64,000 bases of DNA. It comes from UBA6136 sp964386975. Its GTDB lineage: Bacteria > Pseudomonadota > Gammaproteobacteria > Methylococcales > Methylococcaceae. Below, piece after piece: positions 9,012-17,674 of the stretch. Position numbers and translations under genes: made by a program. Every line of letters begins with the position of its first letter. Position 1 is the stretch's first letter. The notes below the pieces were generated by a model. The model was given only the letters and a program-made list of their open reading frames with translations, had not been told where the DNA came from and ran no database searches. The DNA lies in the NCBI GenBank assembly GCA_964386975.1, contig CAYLUS010000009.1, forward strand, positions 1 through 64,000. The letters run 5' to 3'.

Positions 9012-9398
9012 ATGAAAGCAGACACCATTACCATCTCGCGGGGCATCGCTAATCAGATCTTTCACATGGCGCAGGACACCCCTTCAGCAGAAGGCATTAT
9101 CGGCGGCCATGGGAATCAGGCTCAGTCGTTTGCGTGCGTCGAAAAGCCCGATCAAAATCTATGCCTGCATCTGGAGCGCCTCGCCAGTCGCGGGGAAAGC
9201 GTGTTTGCAACCGTGCATACGGCAGCCCAACATCAACACCCTGAGGCGCATCTGGCGACCCTCTCAGCGCGCTGGCCAGATGCGATTCGGATGCTGGTCC
9301 TGCTTGATACCAAGGGGGTCCTGGAGCTGATGGCCTACCGACGGGAACATGACCACTGGCACCCCCTCCAACTCCGCCTTGAAGGCCCCGCCGACTGA
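9012..9398 (+). CDS. Hypothetical protein with degenerate MPN/JAB-like fold
   Basis: A 128-residue protein starting 14 bp after prmC with a clear ribosome site (AAGGGAAG), so probably co-transcribed. The layout resembles MPN/JAB (M67) proteins: an early EGIIGG, where active members have E-x-x-G-L-L-x-G, then VFATVHTAAQHQHPEAH, where active members have H-x-H-P followed by S-x-x-D. The spacing is off and the downstream Ser/Asp pair is not obvious, so a JAMM metal site may be incomplete. This is a weak fold guess; the function is unknown. Confidence 0.6.
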   Translation: MKADTITISRGIANQIFHMAQDTPSAEGIIGGHGNQAQSFACVEKPDQNLCLHLERLASRGESVFATVHTAAQHQHPEAHLATLSARWPDAIRMLVLLDTKGVLELMAYRREHDHWHPLQLRLEGPAD

Positions 9399-9411
9399 GC
9401 GTGGCCTCAGG

Positions 9412-9999
9412 TCATGAAAAACGCTGATGAAGCGGGCTTTTTCGAGGAAAATGCGCCTTTAGAAAGTCCATTTGGTCACTGAGGACTTTACGCCCCTGCA
9501 AGTAGATGTACTCGGCATGCGTGGGCGTGAATGGAATGGCCAAAAGTTGCATTTTGGCTTGTTCAGGTGTTCGCCCCGCCTTGTGGTTGTTGCAACGCTT
9601 GCAGGCCGTTACCACGTTGGACCAATGATCAGTGCCGCCTTGACTCAGGGGCTTGACGTGATCTCGGGACAGGTCGCCATATCTGAATTCAAAGCCACAA
9701 TAGAGGCACAGGTGATTGTCACGCCGAAACAGGGCCACATTCGACAGCGGGGGAACATAGCAGTGATCGAGGTTGGGCAATCGCCGTTGATGGCGTGTGG
9801 CGATGATGGAGTGCACTTCAATCGTGCTCTGCTGACCCGTCCGGGCGCTCACCCCACCCCTTAGGGTATAGAGCGGCGAGCCGCAACTGTAAGCCACCAA
9901 ATCCAGATGGTAAAGCTTGGCAGCGTCCTGATAACCCAGCCATTCCAATGGCATTCCAGACGCATCGGTCCTGAGGACCTGTAGCTGACAAATCTCCAT
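9412..9999 (-). CDS. HNH endonuclease family protein
   Basis: The middle of this 195-residue protein holds a zinc-binding HNH module: CLYCG, then LSRDHVKPLSQGG with the catalytic DH, NVVTACKRCNNHKAGRTPEQA with the Asn, the second CxxC and the final conserved N-x-K. Stand-alone proteins of this type are widespread in proteobacterial chromosomes and are not obviously part of restriction systems; no methyltransferase or intron surrounds it. I chose the ATG at 9999 over the GTG at 10011 because GGGAG precedes it. It is convergent with the MPN-like gene and divergent from priA. Confidence 0.88.
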   Translation of the reverse strand: MEICQLQVLRTDASGMPLEWLGYQDAAKLYHLDLVAYSCGSPLYTLRGGVSARTGQQSTIEVHSIIATRHQRRLPNLDHCYVPPLSNVALFRRDNHLCLYCGFEFRYGDLSRDHVKPLSQGGTDHWSNVVTACKRCNNHKAGRTPEQAKMQLLAIPFTPTHAEYIYLQGRKVLSDQMDFLKAHFPRKSPLHQRFS

Positions 10000-10132
10000 C
10001 GATTCTCCCACGCAAGTCGCGTTCGTCTACATCGCTTTGAGAAACCTACCGTTGATGCATAGCCAGACCGGGCACAGTGTATAAAATTTGCTGCCTCGGG
10101 AAAAACCCTCATGGCGCCTTCTATTCCAACCG

Positions 10133-12328
10133 ATGAAACGCATTCTGAAAGTCGCCCTGCCGGTCCCGATAGACCGCCCCTTTGACTATCTCATTCCCGA
10201 AGACGAGCAAACCCCGGAGCCCGGGACCCGAGTTCGCGTTCCTTTTGGATCAAGCACAAAAATTGGGGTCATACTGGGACTTGAACAAGAATCCAAAGTG
10301 CCGCCGTCAAGACTCCGAGCCGCCATCGAGATTCTTGACCAAACACCGCTGCTCAACGCCCAGACCCTGAAGCTCATTGACTGGGCAAGCCGCTACTATC
10401 ATCACCCGATTGGCGAATGCATTCAGGCGACCCTCGCACCAGCGCTTCGCCGCGGGCAATCCACCACCCGCCCGGTCGAAACTCGCCTGTTCCTGACTTC
10501 ACCAGCACGCGCTGAGATGATCACACGGGCGCCGCTTCAGTCCGAGTTACTGAGCACGCTGCATGCGACCCCCGCCGGCATGACCCGCGAGGCTTTGAAA
10601 AACAACCGCCCCACGCTGACGGTTGCAGCACGATCCCTTGTTAAGAAAGGACTTGCCGAATGGCGCCAGACCGAAGCACTTGAATCTGTGGCTATGGACG
10701 CAAGGCCTTTCCAATCCGGTCCGCCGCTTCATCCCGAACAAATCCATGCGGTGCAGCAAGTGGAACAGGGCATGGGACGATTTGGTGTCTTTTTACTTGA
10801 GGGGGTCACGGGCAGCGGCAAAACCGAGGTCTACCTGCAGCTTGCCCTGAGCATTCTTGAAAGGGGTCAGCAAGTCATGCTCCTGCTGCCCGAAATCAAC
10901 TTGACCCCGCAACTCCGGTCCCGGGTTTCGGATCGACTGGGCCGCGATCCGGCACTGTTTCACTCCGCCATGTCGGACAGTGAGCGACAAAGCGCCTGGC
11001 TTGCCTTTCAACGCGGCGAAGCCCCCATCCTGCTTGGAACCCGATCCGCCGCTTTTATTCCGGATCAACGCCTGGGCCTCATCATTCTGGATGAAGAGCA
11101 CGACAGCTCATTCAAGCAGCAGGAAGGATTTCGCTTTTCAGCCCGTGATGTCGCGGTCATGCGCGCCCAACAGCAAAACCTTCCCATCGTCCTCGGCTCG
11201 GCAACGCCCTCGCTGGAAAGCCTTCATAACGTGATGGCCGGCCGTTACACACGGCTCACCCTTTCCACCCGGGCCGGAAAGGCCAAGCCCCCCGTGATAC
11301 AGGTTCTGGATACCCGGGCCCAAAAGCTGGATGAGGGGCTTTCGAGCCAGCTGGTCGGTTTGATCCGCGCGACACTGGAGCGGGGAGAGCAGACGCTGTT
11401 GTTCGTCAACCGACGCGGATTTTCGCCCCGCCTGATTTGCCATGCTTGCGGCTGGGTAGCCCCGTGCCGGTATTGCGAAAGCCACCTGGTGCTGCACGAA
11501 AAAGAAGAAAAACTCTGCTGTCATCACTGTGGCTTTACGCAGCGTAAATTTGTGGCATGCCCCGATTGCGGCGGGCAGGACTTGAAGCCCCTGGGCCTTG
11601 GGACCGAGCGTGTCGAAAGTGCGTTGCGCCGGCTTTTTCCTCAAAAGCGAATCGCACGGATCGATCGGGATACGATGCAGAAAAAGGATGCGCTGACCCA
11701 GATCTTTCAGGCGGTGCGGGAGGGTCGGATCGATATCATGATCGGCACGCAGATGCTGGCTAAGGGTCATGATTTTCCGGCCGTCACTCTGGTGGGCATC
11801 ATTGATCTTGACGCTGGCCTGTACAGCACGGACTTTCGTGCCAGCGAAAAAACGGCCCAACTGATCGTGCAGGTTGCCGGGCGCGCCGGGCGCGCAAGCC
11901 GTCCAGGACAAGTGTTGCTGCAAACCCGGCATCCTGACCATCCCCTTGTTCTGGAACTTCGTTCCGGCAGCTACAAGCGATGGGCTGAACAACTTCTTTC
12001 GGAGCGCCAAGCGCTGGAATTACCCCCTTACAGCCACCAGGCGATGATTCGGGCTGAATCCTCAAGAGCGGATCACGCAGAGCAACTCCTGCTCGCGCTA
12101 AAACAGGTCGTGGAAAACCATGGACGGGAGGGAACCATCGCCCTCGGCCCGGCACCAGCTCCCCTTCAGAAAAAAGGCAATCGGTTTCGCTTTCAGCTGC
12201 TACTCCAATCCGCCAAACGTGGCGCGCTGCACGTCACTTTGGCAGCGCTAATGACGCATCTTGCATCGGCAAAACCCAGTCGAACCACCAAATGGTCTGT
12301 TGATGTCGACCCCTCAGACCTCAGCTGA
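10133..12328 (+). CDS. priA: Primosomal protein N' (replication-restart helicase)
   Basis: 3'-5' helicase that recognises abandoned forks and reloads the replisome. The 731-residue product shows the N-terminal 3'-DNA-binding domain (VALPVPIDRPFDYL). Walker A is GVTGSGKTEVY and Walker B is IILDEEHD. Eight zinc-binding cysteines lie between CHACG and CPDCGG. Helicase motifs include IGTQMLAKGHDFP and QVAGRAGR. I use the ATG at 10133, because MKRILKVALPVP matches the family start; an ORF extension to 10088 is not needed. Confidence 0.97.
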   Translation: MKRILKVALPVPIDRPFDYLIPEDEQTPEPGTRVRVPFGSSTKIGVILGLEQESKVPPSRLRAAIEILDQTPLLNAQTLKLIDWASRYYHHPIGECIQATLAPALRRGQSTTRPVETRLFLTSPARAEMITRAPLQSELLSTLHATPAGMTREALKNNRPTLTVAARSLVKKGLAEWRQTEALESVAMDARPFQSGPPLHPEQIHAVQQVEQGMGRFGVFLLEGVTGSGKTEVYLQLALSILERGQQVMLLLPEINLTPQLRSRVSDRLGRDPALFHSAMSDSERQSAWLAFQRGEAPILLGTRSAAFIPDQRLGLIILDEEHDSSFKQQEGFRFSARDVAVMRAQQQNLPIVLGSATPSLESLHNVMAGRYTRLTLSTRAGKAKPPVIQVLDTRAQKLDEGLSSQLVGLIRATLERGEQTLLFVNRRGFSPRLICHACGWVAPCRYCESHLVLHEKEEKLCCHHCGFTQRKFVACPDCGGQDLKPLGLGTERVESALRRLFPQKRIARIDRDTMQKKDALTQIFQAVREGRIDIMIGTQMLAKGHDFPAVTLVGIIDLDAGLYSTDFRASEKTAQLIVQVAGRAGRASRPGQVLLQTRHPDHPLVLELRSGSYKRWAEQLLSERQALELPPYSHQAMIRAESSRADHAEQLLLALKQVVENHGREGTIALGPAPAPLQKKGNRFRFQLLLQSAKRGALHVTLAALMTHLASAKPSRTTKWSVDVDPSDLS

Positions 12329-12492
12329 ACGGATGATCCGGGCACATCACTTGCTAAAGGACTAGTGACAAATCGTTAATTCTGGAAGAATGGCCGAGAC
12401 TGTTCGCAAATCCGTTTGCTGCCGGTTCAATAATAATATTGTGGCCACTCCGATAACCCTAGTCGGTCAGACTTATAGAAGAGGAAATTGAC

Positions 12493-13086
12493 ATGGCTGA
12501 TAAACCTACCCGTGGAACCGCATCCAAAAAGCCAAAGCGGACTACCGCCAAGAGAACCGCACAGAGCTCTGCACCAAAAGTCGCAGGGGCGGCAGCCAAA
12601 CCCAGAATAAAAACGGCGCCGGCCGTTGCCAGCGCCCCGGCCCCCGTACCGGCACCTCCAAGCCCGATGGCTGCAGCCCCAATCGTGGAAGCCCCAGCAG
12701 CGTCACCGCCAGCCCCTGCACCCAAGCCTGCTGTCAGTCATGTCGATGCCGAGAAGGCCATTGTCAAAGCGGCTCAGGCCCTGACCGACAAACTGGTGGC
12801 GGACCCGCGCATCAACTATGTGTTATTTGGGTTTAATCGGGATGAACTGGGCAAGCATCATCATGCCTTCTTGCAACTCGCGCTAAAGCCACAACCCCTT
12901 GAAGAAGGCCACGATCTCCACAAGAGCTTCAAGGCGCTTTTCGAAAAAGGCCTTAAAAACGCGCATTTTGACATCATGTTTGATCACCTGAAGCAAAGCC
13001 TGAGGCAACTGGATGTGCCCTCCGACTGGAGCGAGACCCTGCTCAAAGGCTCCGAAAAAATTCGCAAAACGCTTCACAGTAAATAG
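12493..13086 (+). CDS. Basic Ala/Pro/Lys-rich tail fused to a truncated-globin-like domain
   Basis: A 197-residue protein in two parts. Residues 1-85 are low-complexity and very rich in Lys, Ala and Pro (KKPKRTTAKRTAQ), resembling AlgP or histone H1-like tails. Residues ~90-197 align by eye with group I truncated haemoglobins: VADPRINYVLFGFNRDELGK, HHHAFLQLAL, EEGHDLHKSF, and NAHFDIMFDHLKQSL. The proximal F8 histidine of that family falls on Phe in GHDLHKSF, so ordinary haem ligation is doubtful. The ribosome site GAGGAA is good. It stands alone between priA and a convergent flippase gene. The function is unknown, and the domain call needs a profile search. Confidence 0.65.
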   Translation: MADKPTRGTASKKPKRTTAKRTAQSSAPKVAGAAAKPRIKTAPAVASAPAPVPAPPSPMAAAPIVEAPAASPPAPAPKPAVSHVDAEKAIVKAAQALTDKLVADPRINYVLFGFNRDELGKHHHAFLQLALKPQPLEEGHDLHKSFKALFEKGLKNAHFDIMFDHLKQSLRQLDVPSDWSETLLKGSEKIRKTLHSK

Positions 13087-13099
13087 ATTCACGCACGGC

Positions 13100-13120
13100 C
13101 GGGCGGCTTCTGTCCGCCCG
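13100..13120. terminator. Possible stem-loop between convergent genes
   Basis: CGGGCGG and CCGCCCG form a 7-bp GC stem around a 7-base loop in the 41-bp gap between the globin-like gene and the convergent flippase gene. No T-run follows on either strand, so it is a weak intrinsic terminator at best. Confidence 0.35.
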
Positions 13121-13127
13121 CGCGCCG

Positions 13128-14609
13128 CTAGACACCCGGATTTGAGCGGCGAAGGAGCGTCGGGGCCTCGGCCACCATAACGATCGCCAGATATCCTCCC
13201 ACTACACTCAACTCCTCGATCAGGCTTTCAAGGCCGCAGCGCCTCAATGCCTGGTGCAGCCAGGCCAGGAAGGCGGCCAGCAGCAGATAGGCAAAAAGGC
13301 GCATGACAGGGTAAGGCACGGGGTAGAACACCTGCCCCAGACGCCAGGATATCAGCGCCATGCCGGCATAGCAGACCAAGGTAGACCACGCCGCGCCCAC
13401 ATAGCCATAGGCCGGCACCCACCACAGATTCAAGATGACGGTAGCAGCAGCGCCGAGGAGCGACACCCACCCGCCCATCCATGTCCTGTCAGTCAGCTTG
13501 TACCAGATCGATAAATTGACGTAGATCCCAAGGAACAAGTTTGCCATCAGCAGGATGGGGACCACGCTAAGACCCTCGCGATATTCCGCCCCGACAAAAT
13601 ATTGAAAGTAATCGATGAAGACCGTTACAAACAGAAAAATCAAGCTGCAGCACACGACGAAATAGCGCATCACCTGGGCATACGTCTGTTTGGCGTCCTG
13701 ATGATTCTTGCGCGCAAAGAAGAAGGGTTCGGCGGCATAGCGAAATGCCTGCACAAAAAGGGACATGAGGATGGATAGCTTGTAACAAGCGCCATAGATG
13801 CCAAGGAGACGCAAGTTTGATTTGACATCGAAGGGCAACAGGTATTTCAAGACAGCGCGATCTAGCATTTCGTTGACCATGCCGGCCAAACCAATCAGCA
13901 CCATCGGTAGGGAGTATCGGAGCATGGGGCCCATGATGAGCGCCTGCCGTGCCATAAAGAGCACTCTGAGTTGTGGCAACAGTAAAACCAGCTTGATGGC
14001 ACTTGCCATCAGGTTGGCAAGAAAAATATATCCCACGCCTCGGGAGGGCTCATACCATGACAAGGCGGGACTATCAGGCCAGAGCCCGACCCATAAGGGG
14101 GCCCCTATCAGGAAAAAGAGATTGAGGCCGATGGTCAAGGCGATTTCAACCAATTTGATGCCTGCAAACTGAAGCGCCTTACCCTCTGCCCTCAGCCGCG
14201 CAAAAGGAAGCGCGGATATCGCATCCATCGACAAGATACAGCCAAACCAGATCAGGTATTCAGGATGATCGGTATAGTGGATAGCTACTGAAAGTGGCCG
14301 CGCAAATCCGACAAGAAGTCCAAGGAATAGCGCATTCAGGACAAAAATGGCCCAGAATCCGGAGGCATAGGCCGACTCAGGATCGACGCTGCTATCGTGT
14401 CGAAACCGAAAATATCCGGTTTCAAGGCCCATTACCAAAACCACGCTGAAAAAGCCGGCATAGGCATAGAATTCGGAGACAATCCCATAGGATTCCGCGG
14501 GAAAATGATAGGTGTAGAGCGGAACCAGGAGGTAATTCAGGAAACGGCCGACAATGCTGCTAAGACCGTAGATTGCGGTCTGGGACGCGAGTTTTTTGAG
14601 AGCAGCCAA
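13128..14609 (-). CDS. Polysaccharide flippase, MATE/Wzx-like (MOP superfamily)
   Basis: A 493-residue integral membrane protein with about 12-14 hydrophobic segments. The N-terminus ASQTAIYGLSSIVGRFLNYL followed by LVPLYTYHFPAESYGIVSEFY is typical of O-antigen and exopolysaccharide flippases. Such proteins move lipid-linked sugars across the inner membrane. No glycosyltransferases lie beside it, so the substrate is unknown. It is divergent from ftsE with about 150 bp between starts. Confidence 0.88.
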   Translation of the reverse strand: MAALKKLASQTAIYGLSSIVGRFLNYLLVPLYTYHFPAESYGIVSEFYAYAGFFSVVLVMGLETGYFRFRHDSSVDPESAYASGFWAIFVLNALFLGLLVGFARPLSVAIHYTDHPEYLIWFGCILSMDAISALPFARLRAEGKALQFAGIKLVEIALTIGLNLFFLIGAPLWVGLWPDSPALSWYEPSRGVGYIFLANLMASAIKLVLLLPQLRVLFMARQALIMGPMLRYSLPMVLIGLAGMVNEMLDRAVLKYLLPFDVKSNLRLLGIYGACYKLSILMSLFVQAFRYAAEPFFFARKNHQDAKQTYAQVMRYFVVCCSLIFLFVTVFIDYFQYFVGAEYREGLSVVPILLMANLFLGIYVNLSIWYKLTDRTWMGGWVSLLGAAATVILNLWWVPAYGYVGAAWSTLVCYAGMALISWRLGQVFYPVPYPVMRLFAYLLLAAFLAWLHQALRRCGLESLIEELSVVGGYLAIVMVAEAPTLLRRSNPGV

Positions 14610-14761
14610 GGCGATTCCGTAACTGGGTTGGTAGATAGGTCAGAGCGATTCAGCAACGCAGCCTCTTCTCGCCCCAATCAACAGGGATCCGTTTTGGCAC
14701 AGGCCGGTGCAAACCGGTAACATGCCCACAGGCCCCACGCAACTCAAGGCGCCCGCTGCCC

Positions 14762-15421
14762 ATGATCGAATTCAAGCATGTCACTAAACGCTACCCTGAA
14801 AGCGGCGATGCGCTATCCGATGTCAGCTTCACCATCGAACGCGGCGAACTCGTCTTTCTGACCGGTCATTCGGGTGCCGGGAAGAGCACGCTGCTGCGCT
14901 TGATCCCTGCGTTTGAGCGTCCCAGCCGGGGTGAGATCCTTTTCGATAGCATGCGGCTTCAAAGCCTGCCTCACCGGGAGATCCCCACCCTGCGTCGGCG
15001 TCTGGGACTCATTTTCCAAGACTACCGCCTGCTGAACGACCGCAGCGTTTTTGAAAACGTTGCCCTGCCGCTCCATATTACCGGTCATAGCCCCCAAGAT
15101 ATAGGTCGTCGGGTACGCGCGGCTCTGGACAAGGTTGGCCTACTCAAGAAGGAAAAGCGTTTGCCTCAGGCCCTTTCCGGTGGTGAACAGCAACGGGTCG
15201 GAATCGCGCGCGCCATTGTTCACAAACCCCCTCTGATCCTGGCGGACGAACCCACCGGAAACCTTGACCCGGATCTGGCCGAAGAAATCATGCGAATGTT
15301 CAGAGATTTCAATGCGGTGGGTGTGACCGTCCTGATAGCCAGCCATGACCTGCAACTGGTCCGGCGTTTCAGCCCGCGCACTCTGCGATTGGATCGCGGC
15401 AAATTATCGGAGACGCCCTGA
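14762..15421 (+). CDS. ftsE: Cell-division ATP-binding protein FtsE
   Basis: ATPase of the FtsEX complex, which activates septal peptidoglycan hydrolases through periplasmic partners. The 219-residue product has Walker A GHSGAGKSTLLRL, a Q-loop in LIFQDYRLL, the ABC signature ALSGGEQQRVGIARA, and Walker B PLILADEPTGNLDPD. FtsX follows after 2 bp. The ftsE-ftsX-rpoH order is conserved in gammaproteobacteria. Confidence 0.97.
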   Translation: MIEFKHVTKRYPESGDALSDVSFTIERGELVFLTGHSGAGKSTLLRLIPAFERPSRGEILFDSMRLQSLPHREIPTLRRRLGLIFQDYRLLNDRSVFENVALPLHITGHSPQDIGRRVRAALDKVGLLKKEKRLPQALSGGEQQRVGIARAIVHKPPLILADEPTGNLDPDLAEEIMRMFRDFNAVGVTVLIASHDLQLVRRFSPRTLRLDRGKLSETP

Positions 15422-15423
15422 GC

Positions 15424-16413
15424 ATGGCCATTCGACGCAAGCCCGTTTTTAGGCGAGGCCTGTTCAGGCAACCTCTACCCAGCAATCACAGCCTGTATGA
15501 TCAGCTAAAACTCTTTGTTTCCGTTCAGCTGTATTCTCTCAAAGCCAGTTTTAACCGACTGTGGGAAACGCCGATCTCGAGCGCGCTGACCATTCTGGTC
15601 GTTGCGATTGCACTGGCGCTTCCGGCGAGTTTTCATGCCCTCATCATCAACGCCAAAACTCCAGTCGATGCACTTGAGACCACCAGCCAGGTTTCCTTTT
15701 TTCTAAAGCCTGAGCTGAATAACGAGGCTGCACGAAAACTCGCAGAACGCCTAAAAAAACGGCCCGACATTGCGGGGATTCAACTACTTACCAAGGAGGA
15801 GGGCCTTAGGGAGTTAACCGCCTACAGCGGTTTTGCCGATGCGCTCTCGGCGCTAACCTCGAATCCACTCCCCGCCGTGATCGTCATCCGGCCCACGCAG
15901 GGGGATTCATCCGCGGTAGAGCGCTTACTTCTGGAGCTTAAGACCCTTCCTGAGGCTGACCATGTCCAGTTTGACGATGAGTGGCTCAAGAAACTGAGGG
16001 CCTTGCTTGCGATCGCCGACCGCTCTGTCTGGGCGTTTAGCCTGTTGCTGGGGCTGGGCGTGTTGTTCATTGTCGGCAATACCATTCGACTGGAGCTCCA
16101 GAATCGCCAGGAGGAAATTGCCGTCAGCAAGATTCTCGGCGCGACCAACCACTTCATTCGGCGCCCCTTCATCCACTCCGGCTTTTGGTATGGGTTTCTG
16201 GGTGCGTTTCTCGCCTGGATGCTGGCAAATATCCTGATGCTGGCTGTTCGCGGCCCAGCAAATGATCTGGCCGCACTCTATGGAAGTCCTTACCGCGTCT
16301 CCTTTTTGGGCATCCGAAGCACCTGGCTTTTACTTTCAAGTGCCGTGCTGCTTGGGGTCCTCGGCGCCTTCATTGTGGTGGAGCATTATCTTCGCGCGAG
16401 TGACCCGGAATAA
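15424..16413 (+). CDS. ftsX: Cell-division protein FtsX
   Basis: Membrane partner of FtsE. The 329-residue protein has a cytoplasmic N-terminal tail, a first membrane segment near residues 55-75 (LTILVVAIALALPASFHALI), a large periplasmic loop with a VSFFLKPELN start, and three further C-terminal membrane segments, matching the four-segment FtsX fold. The conserved EEIAVSKILGATNHFIRRPF loop lies between segments 2 and 3. The start ATG is 2 bp after the ftsE stop. Confidence 0.96.
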   Translation: MAIRRKPVFRRGLFRQPLPSNHSLYDQLKLFVSVQLYSLKASFNRLWETPISSALTILVVAIALALPASFHALIINAKTPVDALETTSQVSFFLKPELNNEAARKLAERLKKRPDIAGIQLLTKEEGLRELTAYSGFADALSALTSNPLPAVIVIRPTQGDSSAVERLLLELKTLPEADHVQFDDEWLKKLRALLAIADRSVWAFSLLLGLGVLFIVGNTIRLELQNRQEEIAVSKILGATNHFIRRPFIHSGFWYGFLGAFLAWMLANILMLAVRGPANDLAALYGSPYRVSFLGIRSTWLLLSSAVLLGVLGAFIVVEHYLRASDPE

Positions 16414-16434
16414 CGCCAGAGGCAGGAACTCCTG

Positions 16435-16461
16435 TTAGCACTCGATGTCGAAGAGTGCTAA
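16435..16461. promoter_or_regulatory. CIRCE operator (HrcA-binding site) before rpoH
   Basis: The sequence is TTAGCACTC, nine bases, GAGTGCTAA, an exact match to both half-sites of the CIRCE consensus. It lies 37-63 bp upstream of the rpoH start codon. The left arm TTAGCA could serve as a -35 element for TAACAT (16459-16464) at 18-bp spacing, so bound HrcA would block that promoter. HrcA itself is not in the window. Confidence 0.92.
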
Positions 16462-16497
16462 CATGACCAAAATGGCATATCCACAGGGGGTATTCAA

Positions 16498-17352
16498 ATG
16501 ACGCACGCACTCGCATTACCGCTAAATCTGTCTGTCGGCTCCGGTGAAGATTACTTGGCCGCCGTTGCAAAGCTTCCTCGTCTGGATGCCGAGGAAGAGC
16601 GTCAGCTGGCCTGCCGGTTCCGAGAGACGGGCGATATTGAGGCGGCCCGACAGCTCGTCTTGGCCAATCTCCGATTTGTCGCCCACGTCGCCCGAGGCTA
16701 TCTGGGCTATGGCCTCGCGCTCCAGGACCTGATTCAGGAAGGCAACATTGGCTTGATGAAAGCCGTGAAACGCTTCGACCCCTCTGTAGGGGTTCGACTG
16801 GTCTCGTTTGCCGTCCATTGGATCAAGGCTGAAATCCATGAGTACATCATCCAGAACTGGCGGATTGTCAAAGTCGCCACGACCAAAGCGCAGCGCAAAC
16901 TCTTTTTTAATCTTCGGAAACACAAGCATCAGCTGGGCTGGCTGAACGCCGAGGAGGCGAACAGCGTTGCCGATGAGTTGGGCGTCGACATCCGAACCGT
17001 CTATGAAATGGAAGGGCGACTCAGCGCCCAGGACATGCCATACGATGCCGCGGATGACTCAGAGGATGGGGAGAAGGATCTGAGCGCTCCGGTTCACTAC
17101 CTCGCTCAGGCCCATGCGGACCCTGCGGACCTTCTGGAGGAGGATGATTGGGGCCAACACAAGCAGCAACGCCTGATCAGCGCGATCGAGGCGCTGGATG
17201 ACAGGAGTCGGGACATTATCAAAAGTCGCTGGTTGAGCGAGGAAAAATTGACCCTTCACGATCTTGCAGCACGCTATAACGTGTCCGCCGAGCGCATCAG
17301 GCAGCTTGAAAACAGCGCCATGAAACGGGTCAAATTCTCGCTGGAAGCCTAA
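16498..17352 (+). CDS. rpoH: RNA polymerase heat-shock sigma factor (sigma-32)
   Basis: Directs transcription of heat-shock genes. The 284-residue product has sigma region 2 (DLIQEGNIGLMKAVKRFDP, then VRLVSFAVHWIKAEIHEYI), the RpoH box QRKLFFNLRK, and region 4 with YNVSAERIRQLENSAMKR. It follows ftsX by 84 bp, and that gap holds a perfect CIRCE element. This suggests the sigma factor is itself under HrcA repression, in addition to any RNA-thermometer or DnaK control. Confidence 0.97.
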   Translation: MTHALALPLNLSVGSGEDYLAAVAKLPRLDAEEERQLACRFRETGDIEAARQLVLANLRFVAHVARGYLGYGLALQDLIQEGNIGLMKAVKRFDPSVGVRLVSFAVHWIKAEIHEYIIQNWRIVKVATTKAQRKLFFNLRKHKHQLGWLNAEEANSVADELGVDIRTVYEMEGRLSAQDMPYDAADDSEDGEKDLSAPVHYLAQAHADPADLLEEDDWGQHKQQRLISAIEALDDRSRDIIKSRWLSEEKLTLHDLAARYNVSAERIRQLENSAMKRVKFSLEA

Positions 17353-17391
17353 CCCGATTCAGCAAAGCTTGTGCCTGGGTTTCAGGGAAAA

Positions 17392-17646
17392 ATGAGCAGA
17401 ATTTTTGAAATCGACCTCACCGAAGACCCGGGCCAAGTGATCGGACGGGCACGCATCGCTGCGAAAAAAAACAGCGTCGACTTTGAAGGGACCGATCATA
17501 CGGGCACGTTTGAAGGTCATGGCATCAAAGGCCAGTACAGCATTGACGAAGGCCGAATTCAGATTCAGATCGTCAAGAAGCCACTGATCATGCCTTGGAC
17601 CTTGATCGAATCCACTCTCCGCAGCTTCTTCGAGGAGCGCACGTAG
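17392..17646 (+). CDS. Small hypothetical protein
   Basis: An 84-residue soluble protein. The ATG at 17392 has AGGGAA just upstream; an in-frame GTG at 17371 would add seven residues. The sequence alternates beta-strand-like stretches, as in SVDFEGTDHTGTFEGHG and GQYSIDEGRIQIQIVKK, and ends with a predicted helix. There is a faint resemblance in size and pattern to small polyhydroxyalkanoate-system (PHA_gran_rgn) proteins, but I cannot support that. It is 39 bp after rpoH and convergent with thiC. Function unknown. Confidence 0.7.
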   Translation: MSRIFEIDLTEDPGQVIGRARIAAKKNSVDFEGTDHTGTFEGHGIKGQYSIDEGRIQIQIVKKPLIMPWTLIESTLRSFFEERT

Positions 17647-17674
17647 TCCGCTCCTCGCAAGAAAAACAAGGCTA

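Noticed and set aside
9412..9999. HNH gene as a sign of a mobile intron, toxin or restriction island
   Set aside because: No intron, methyltransferase, immunity gene, repeats or tRNA boundary around it; stand-alone HNH proteins like this are ordinary chromosomal genes.
16478..16490. TATCCACAGG before rpoH as a DnaA box
   Set aside because: A single imperfect match far from the dnaA block; no cluster.
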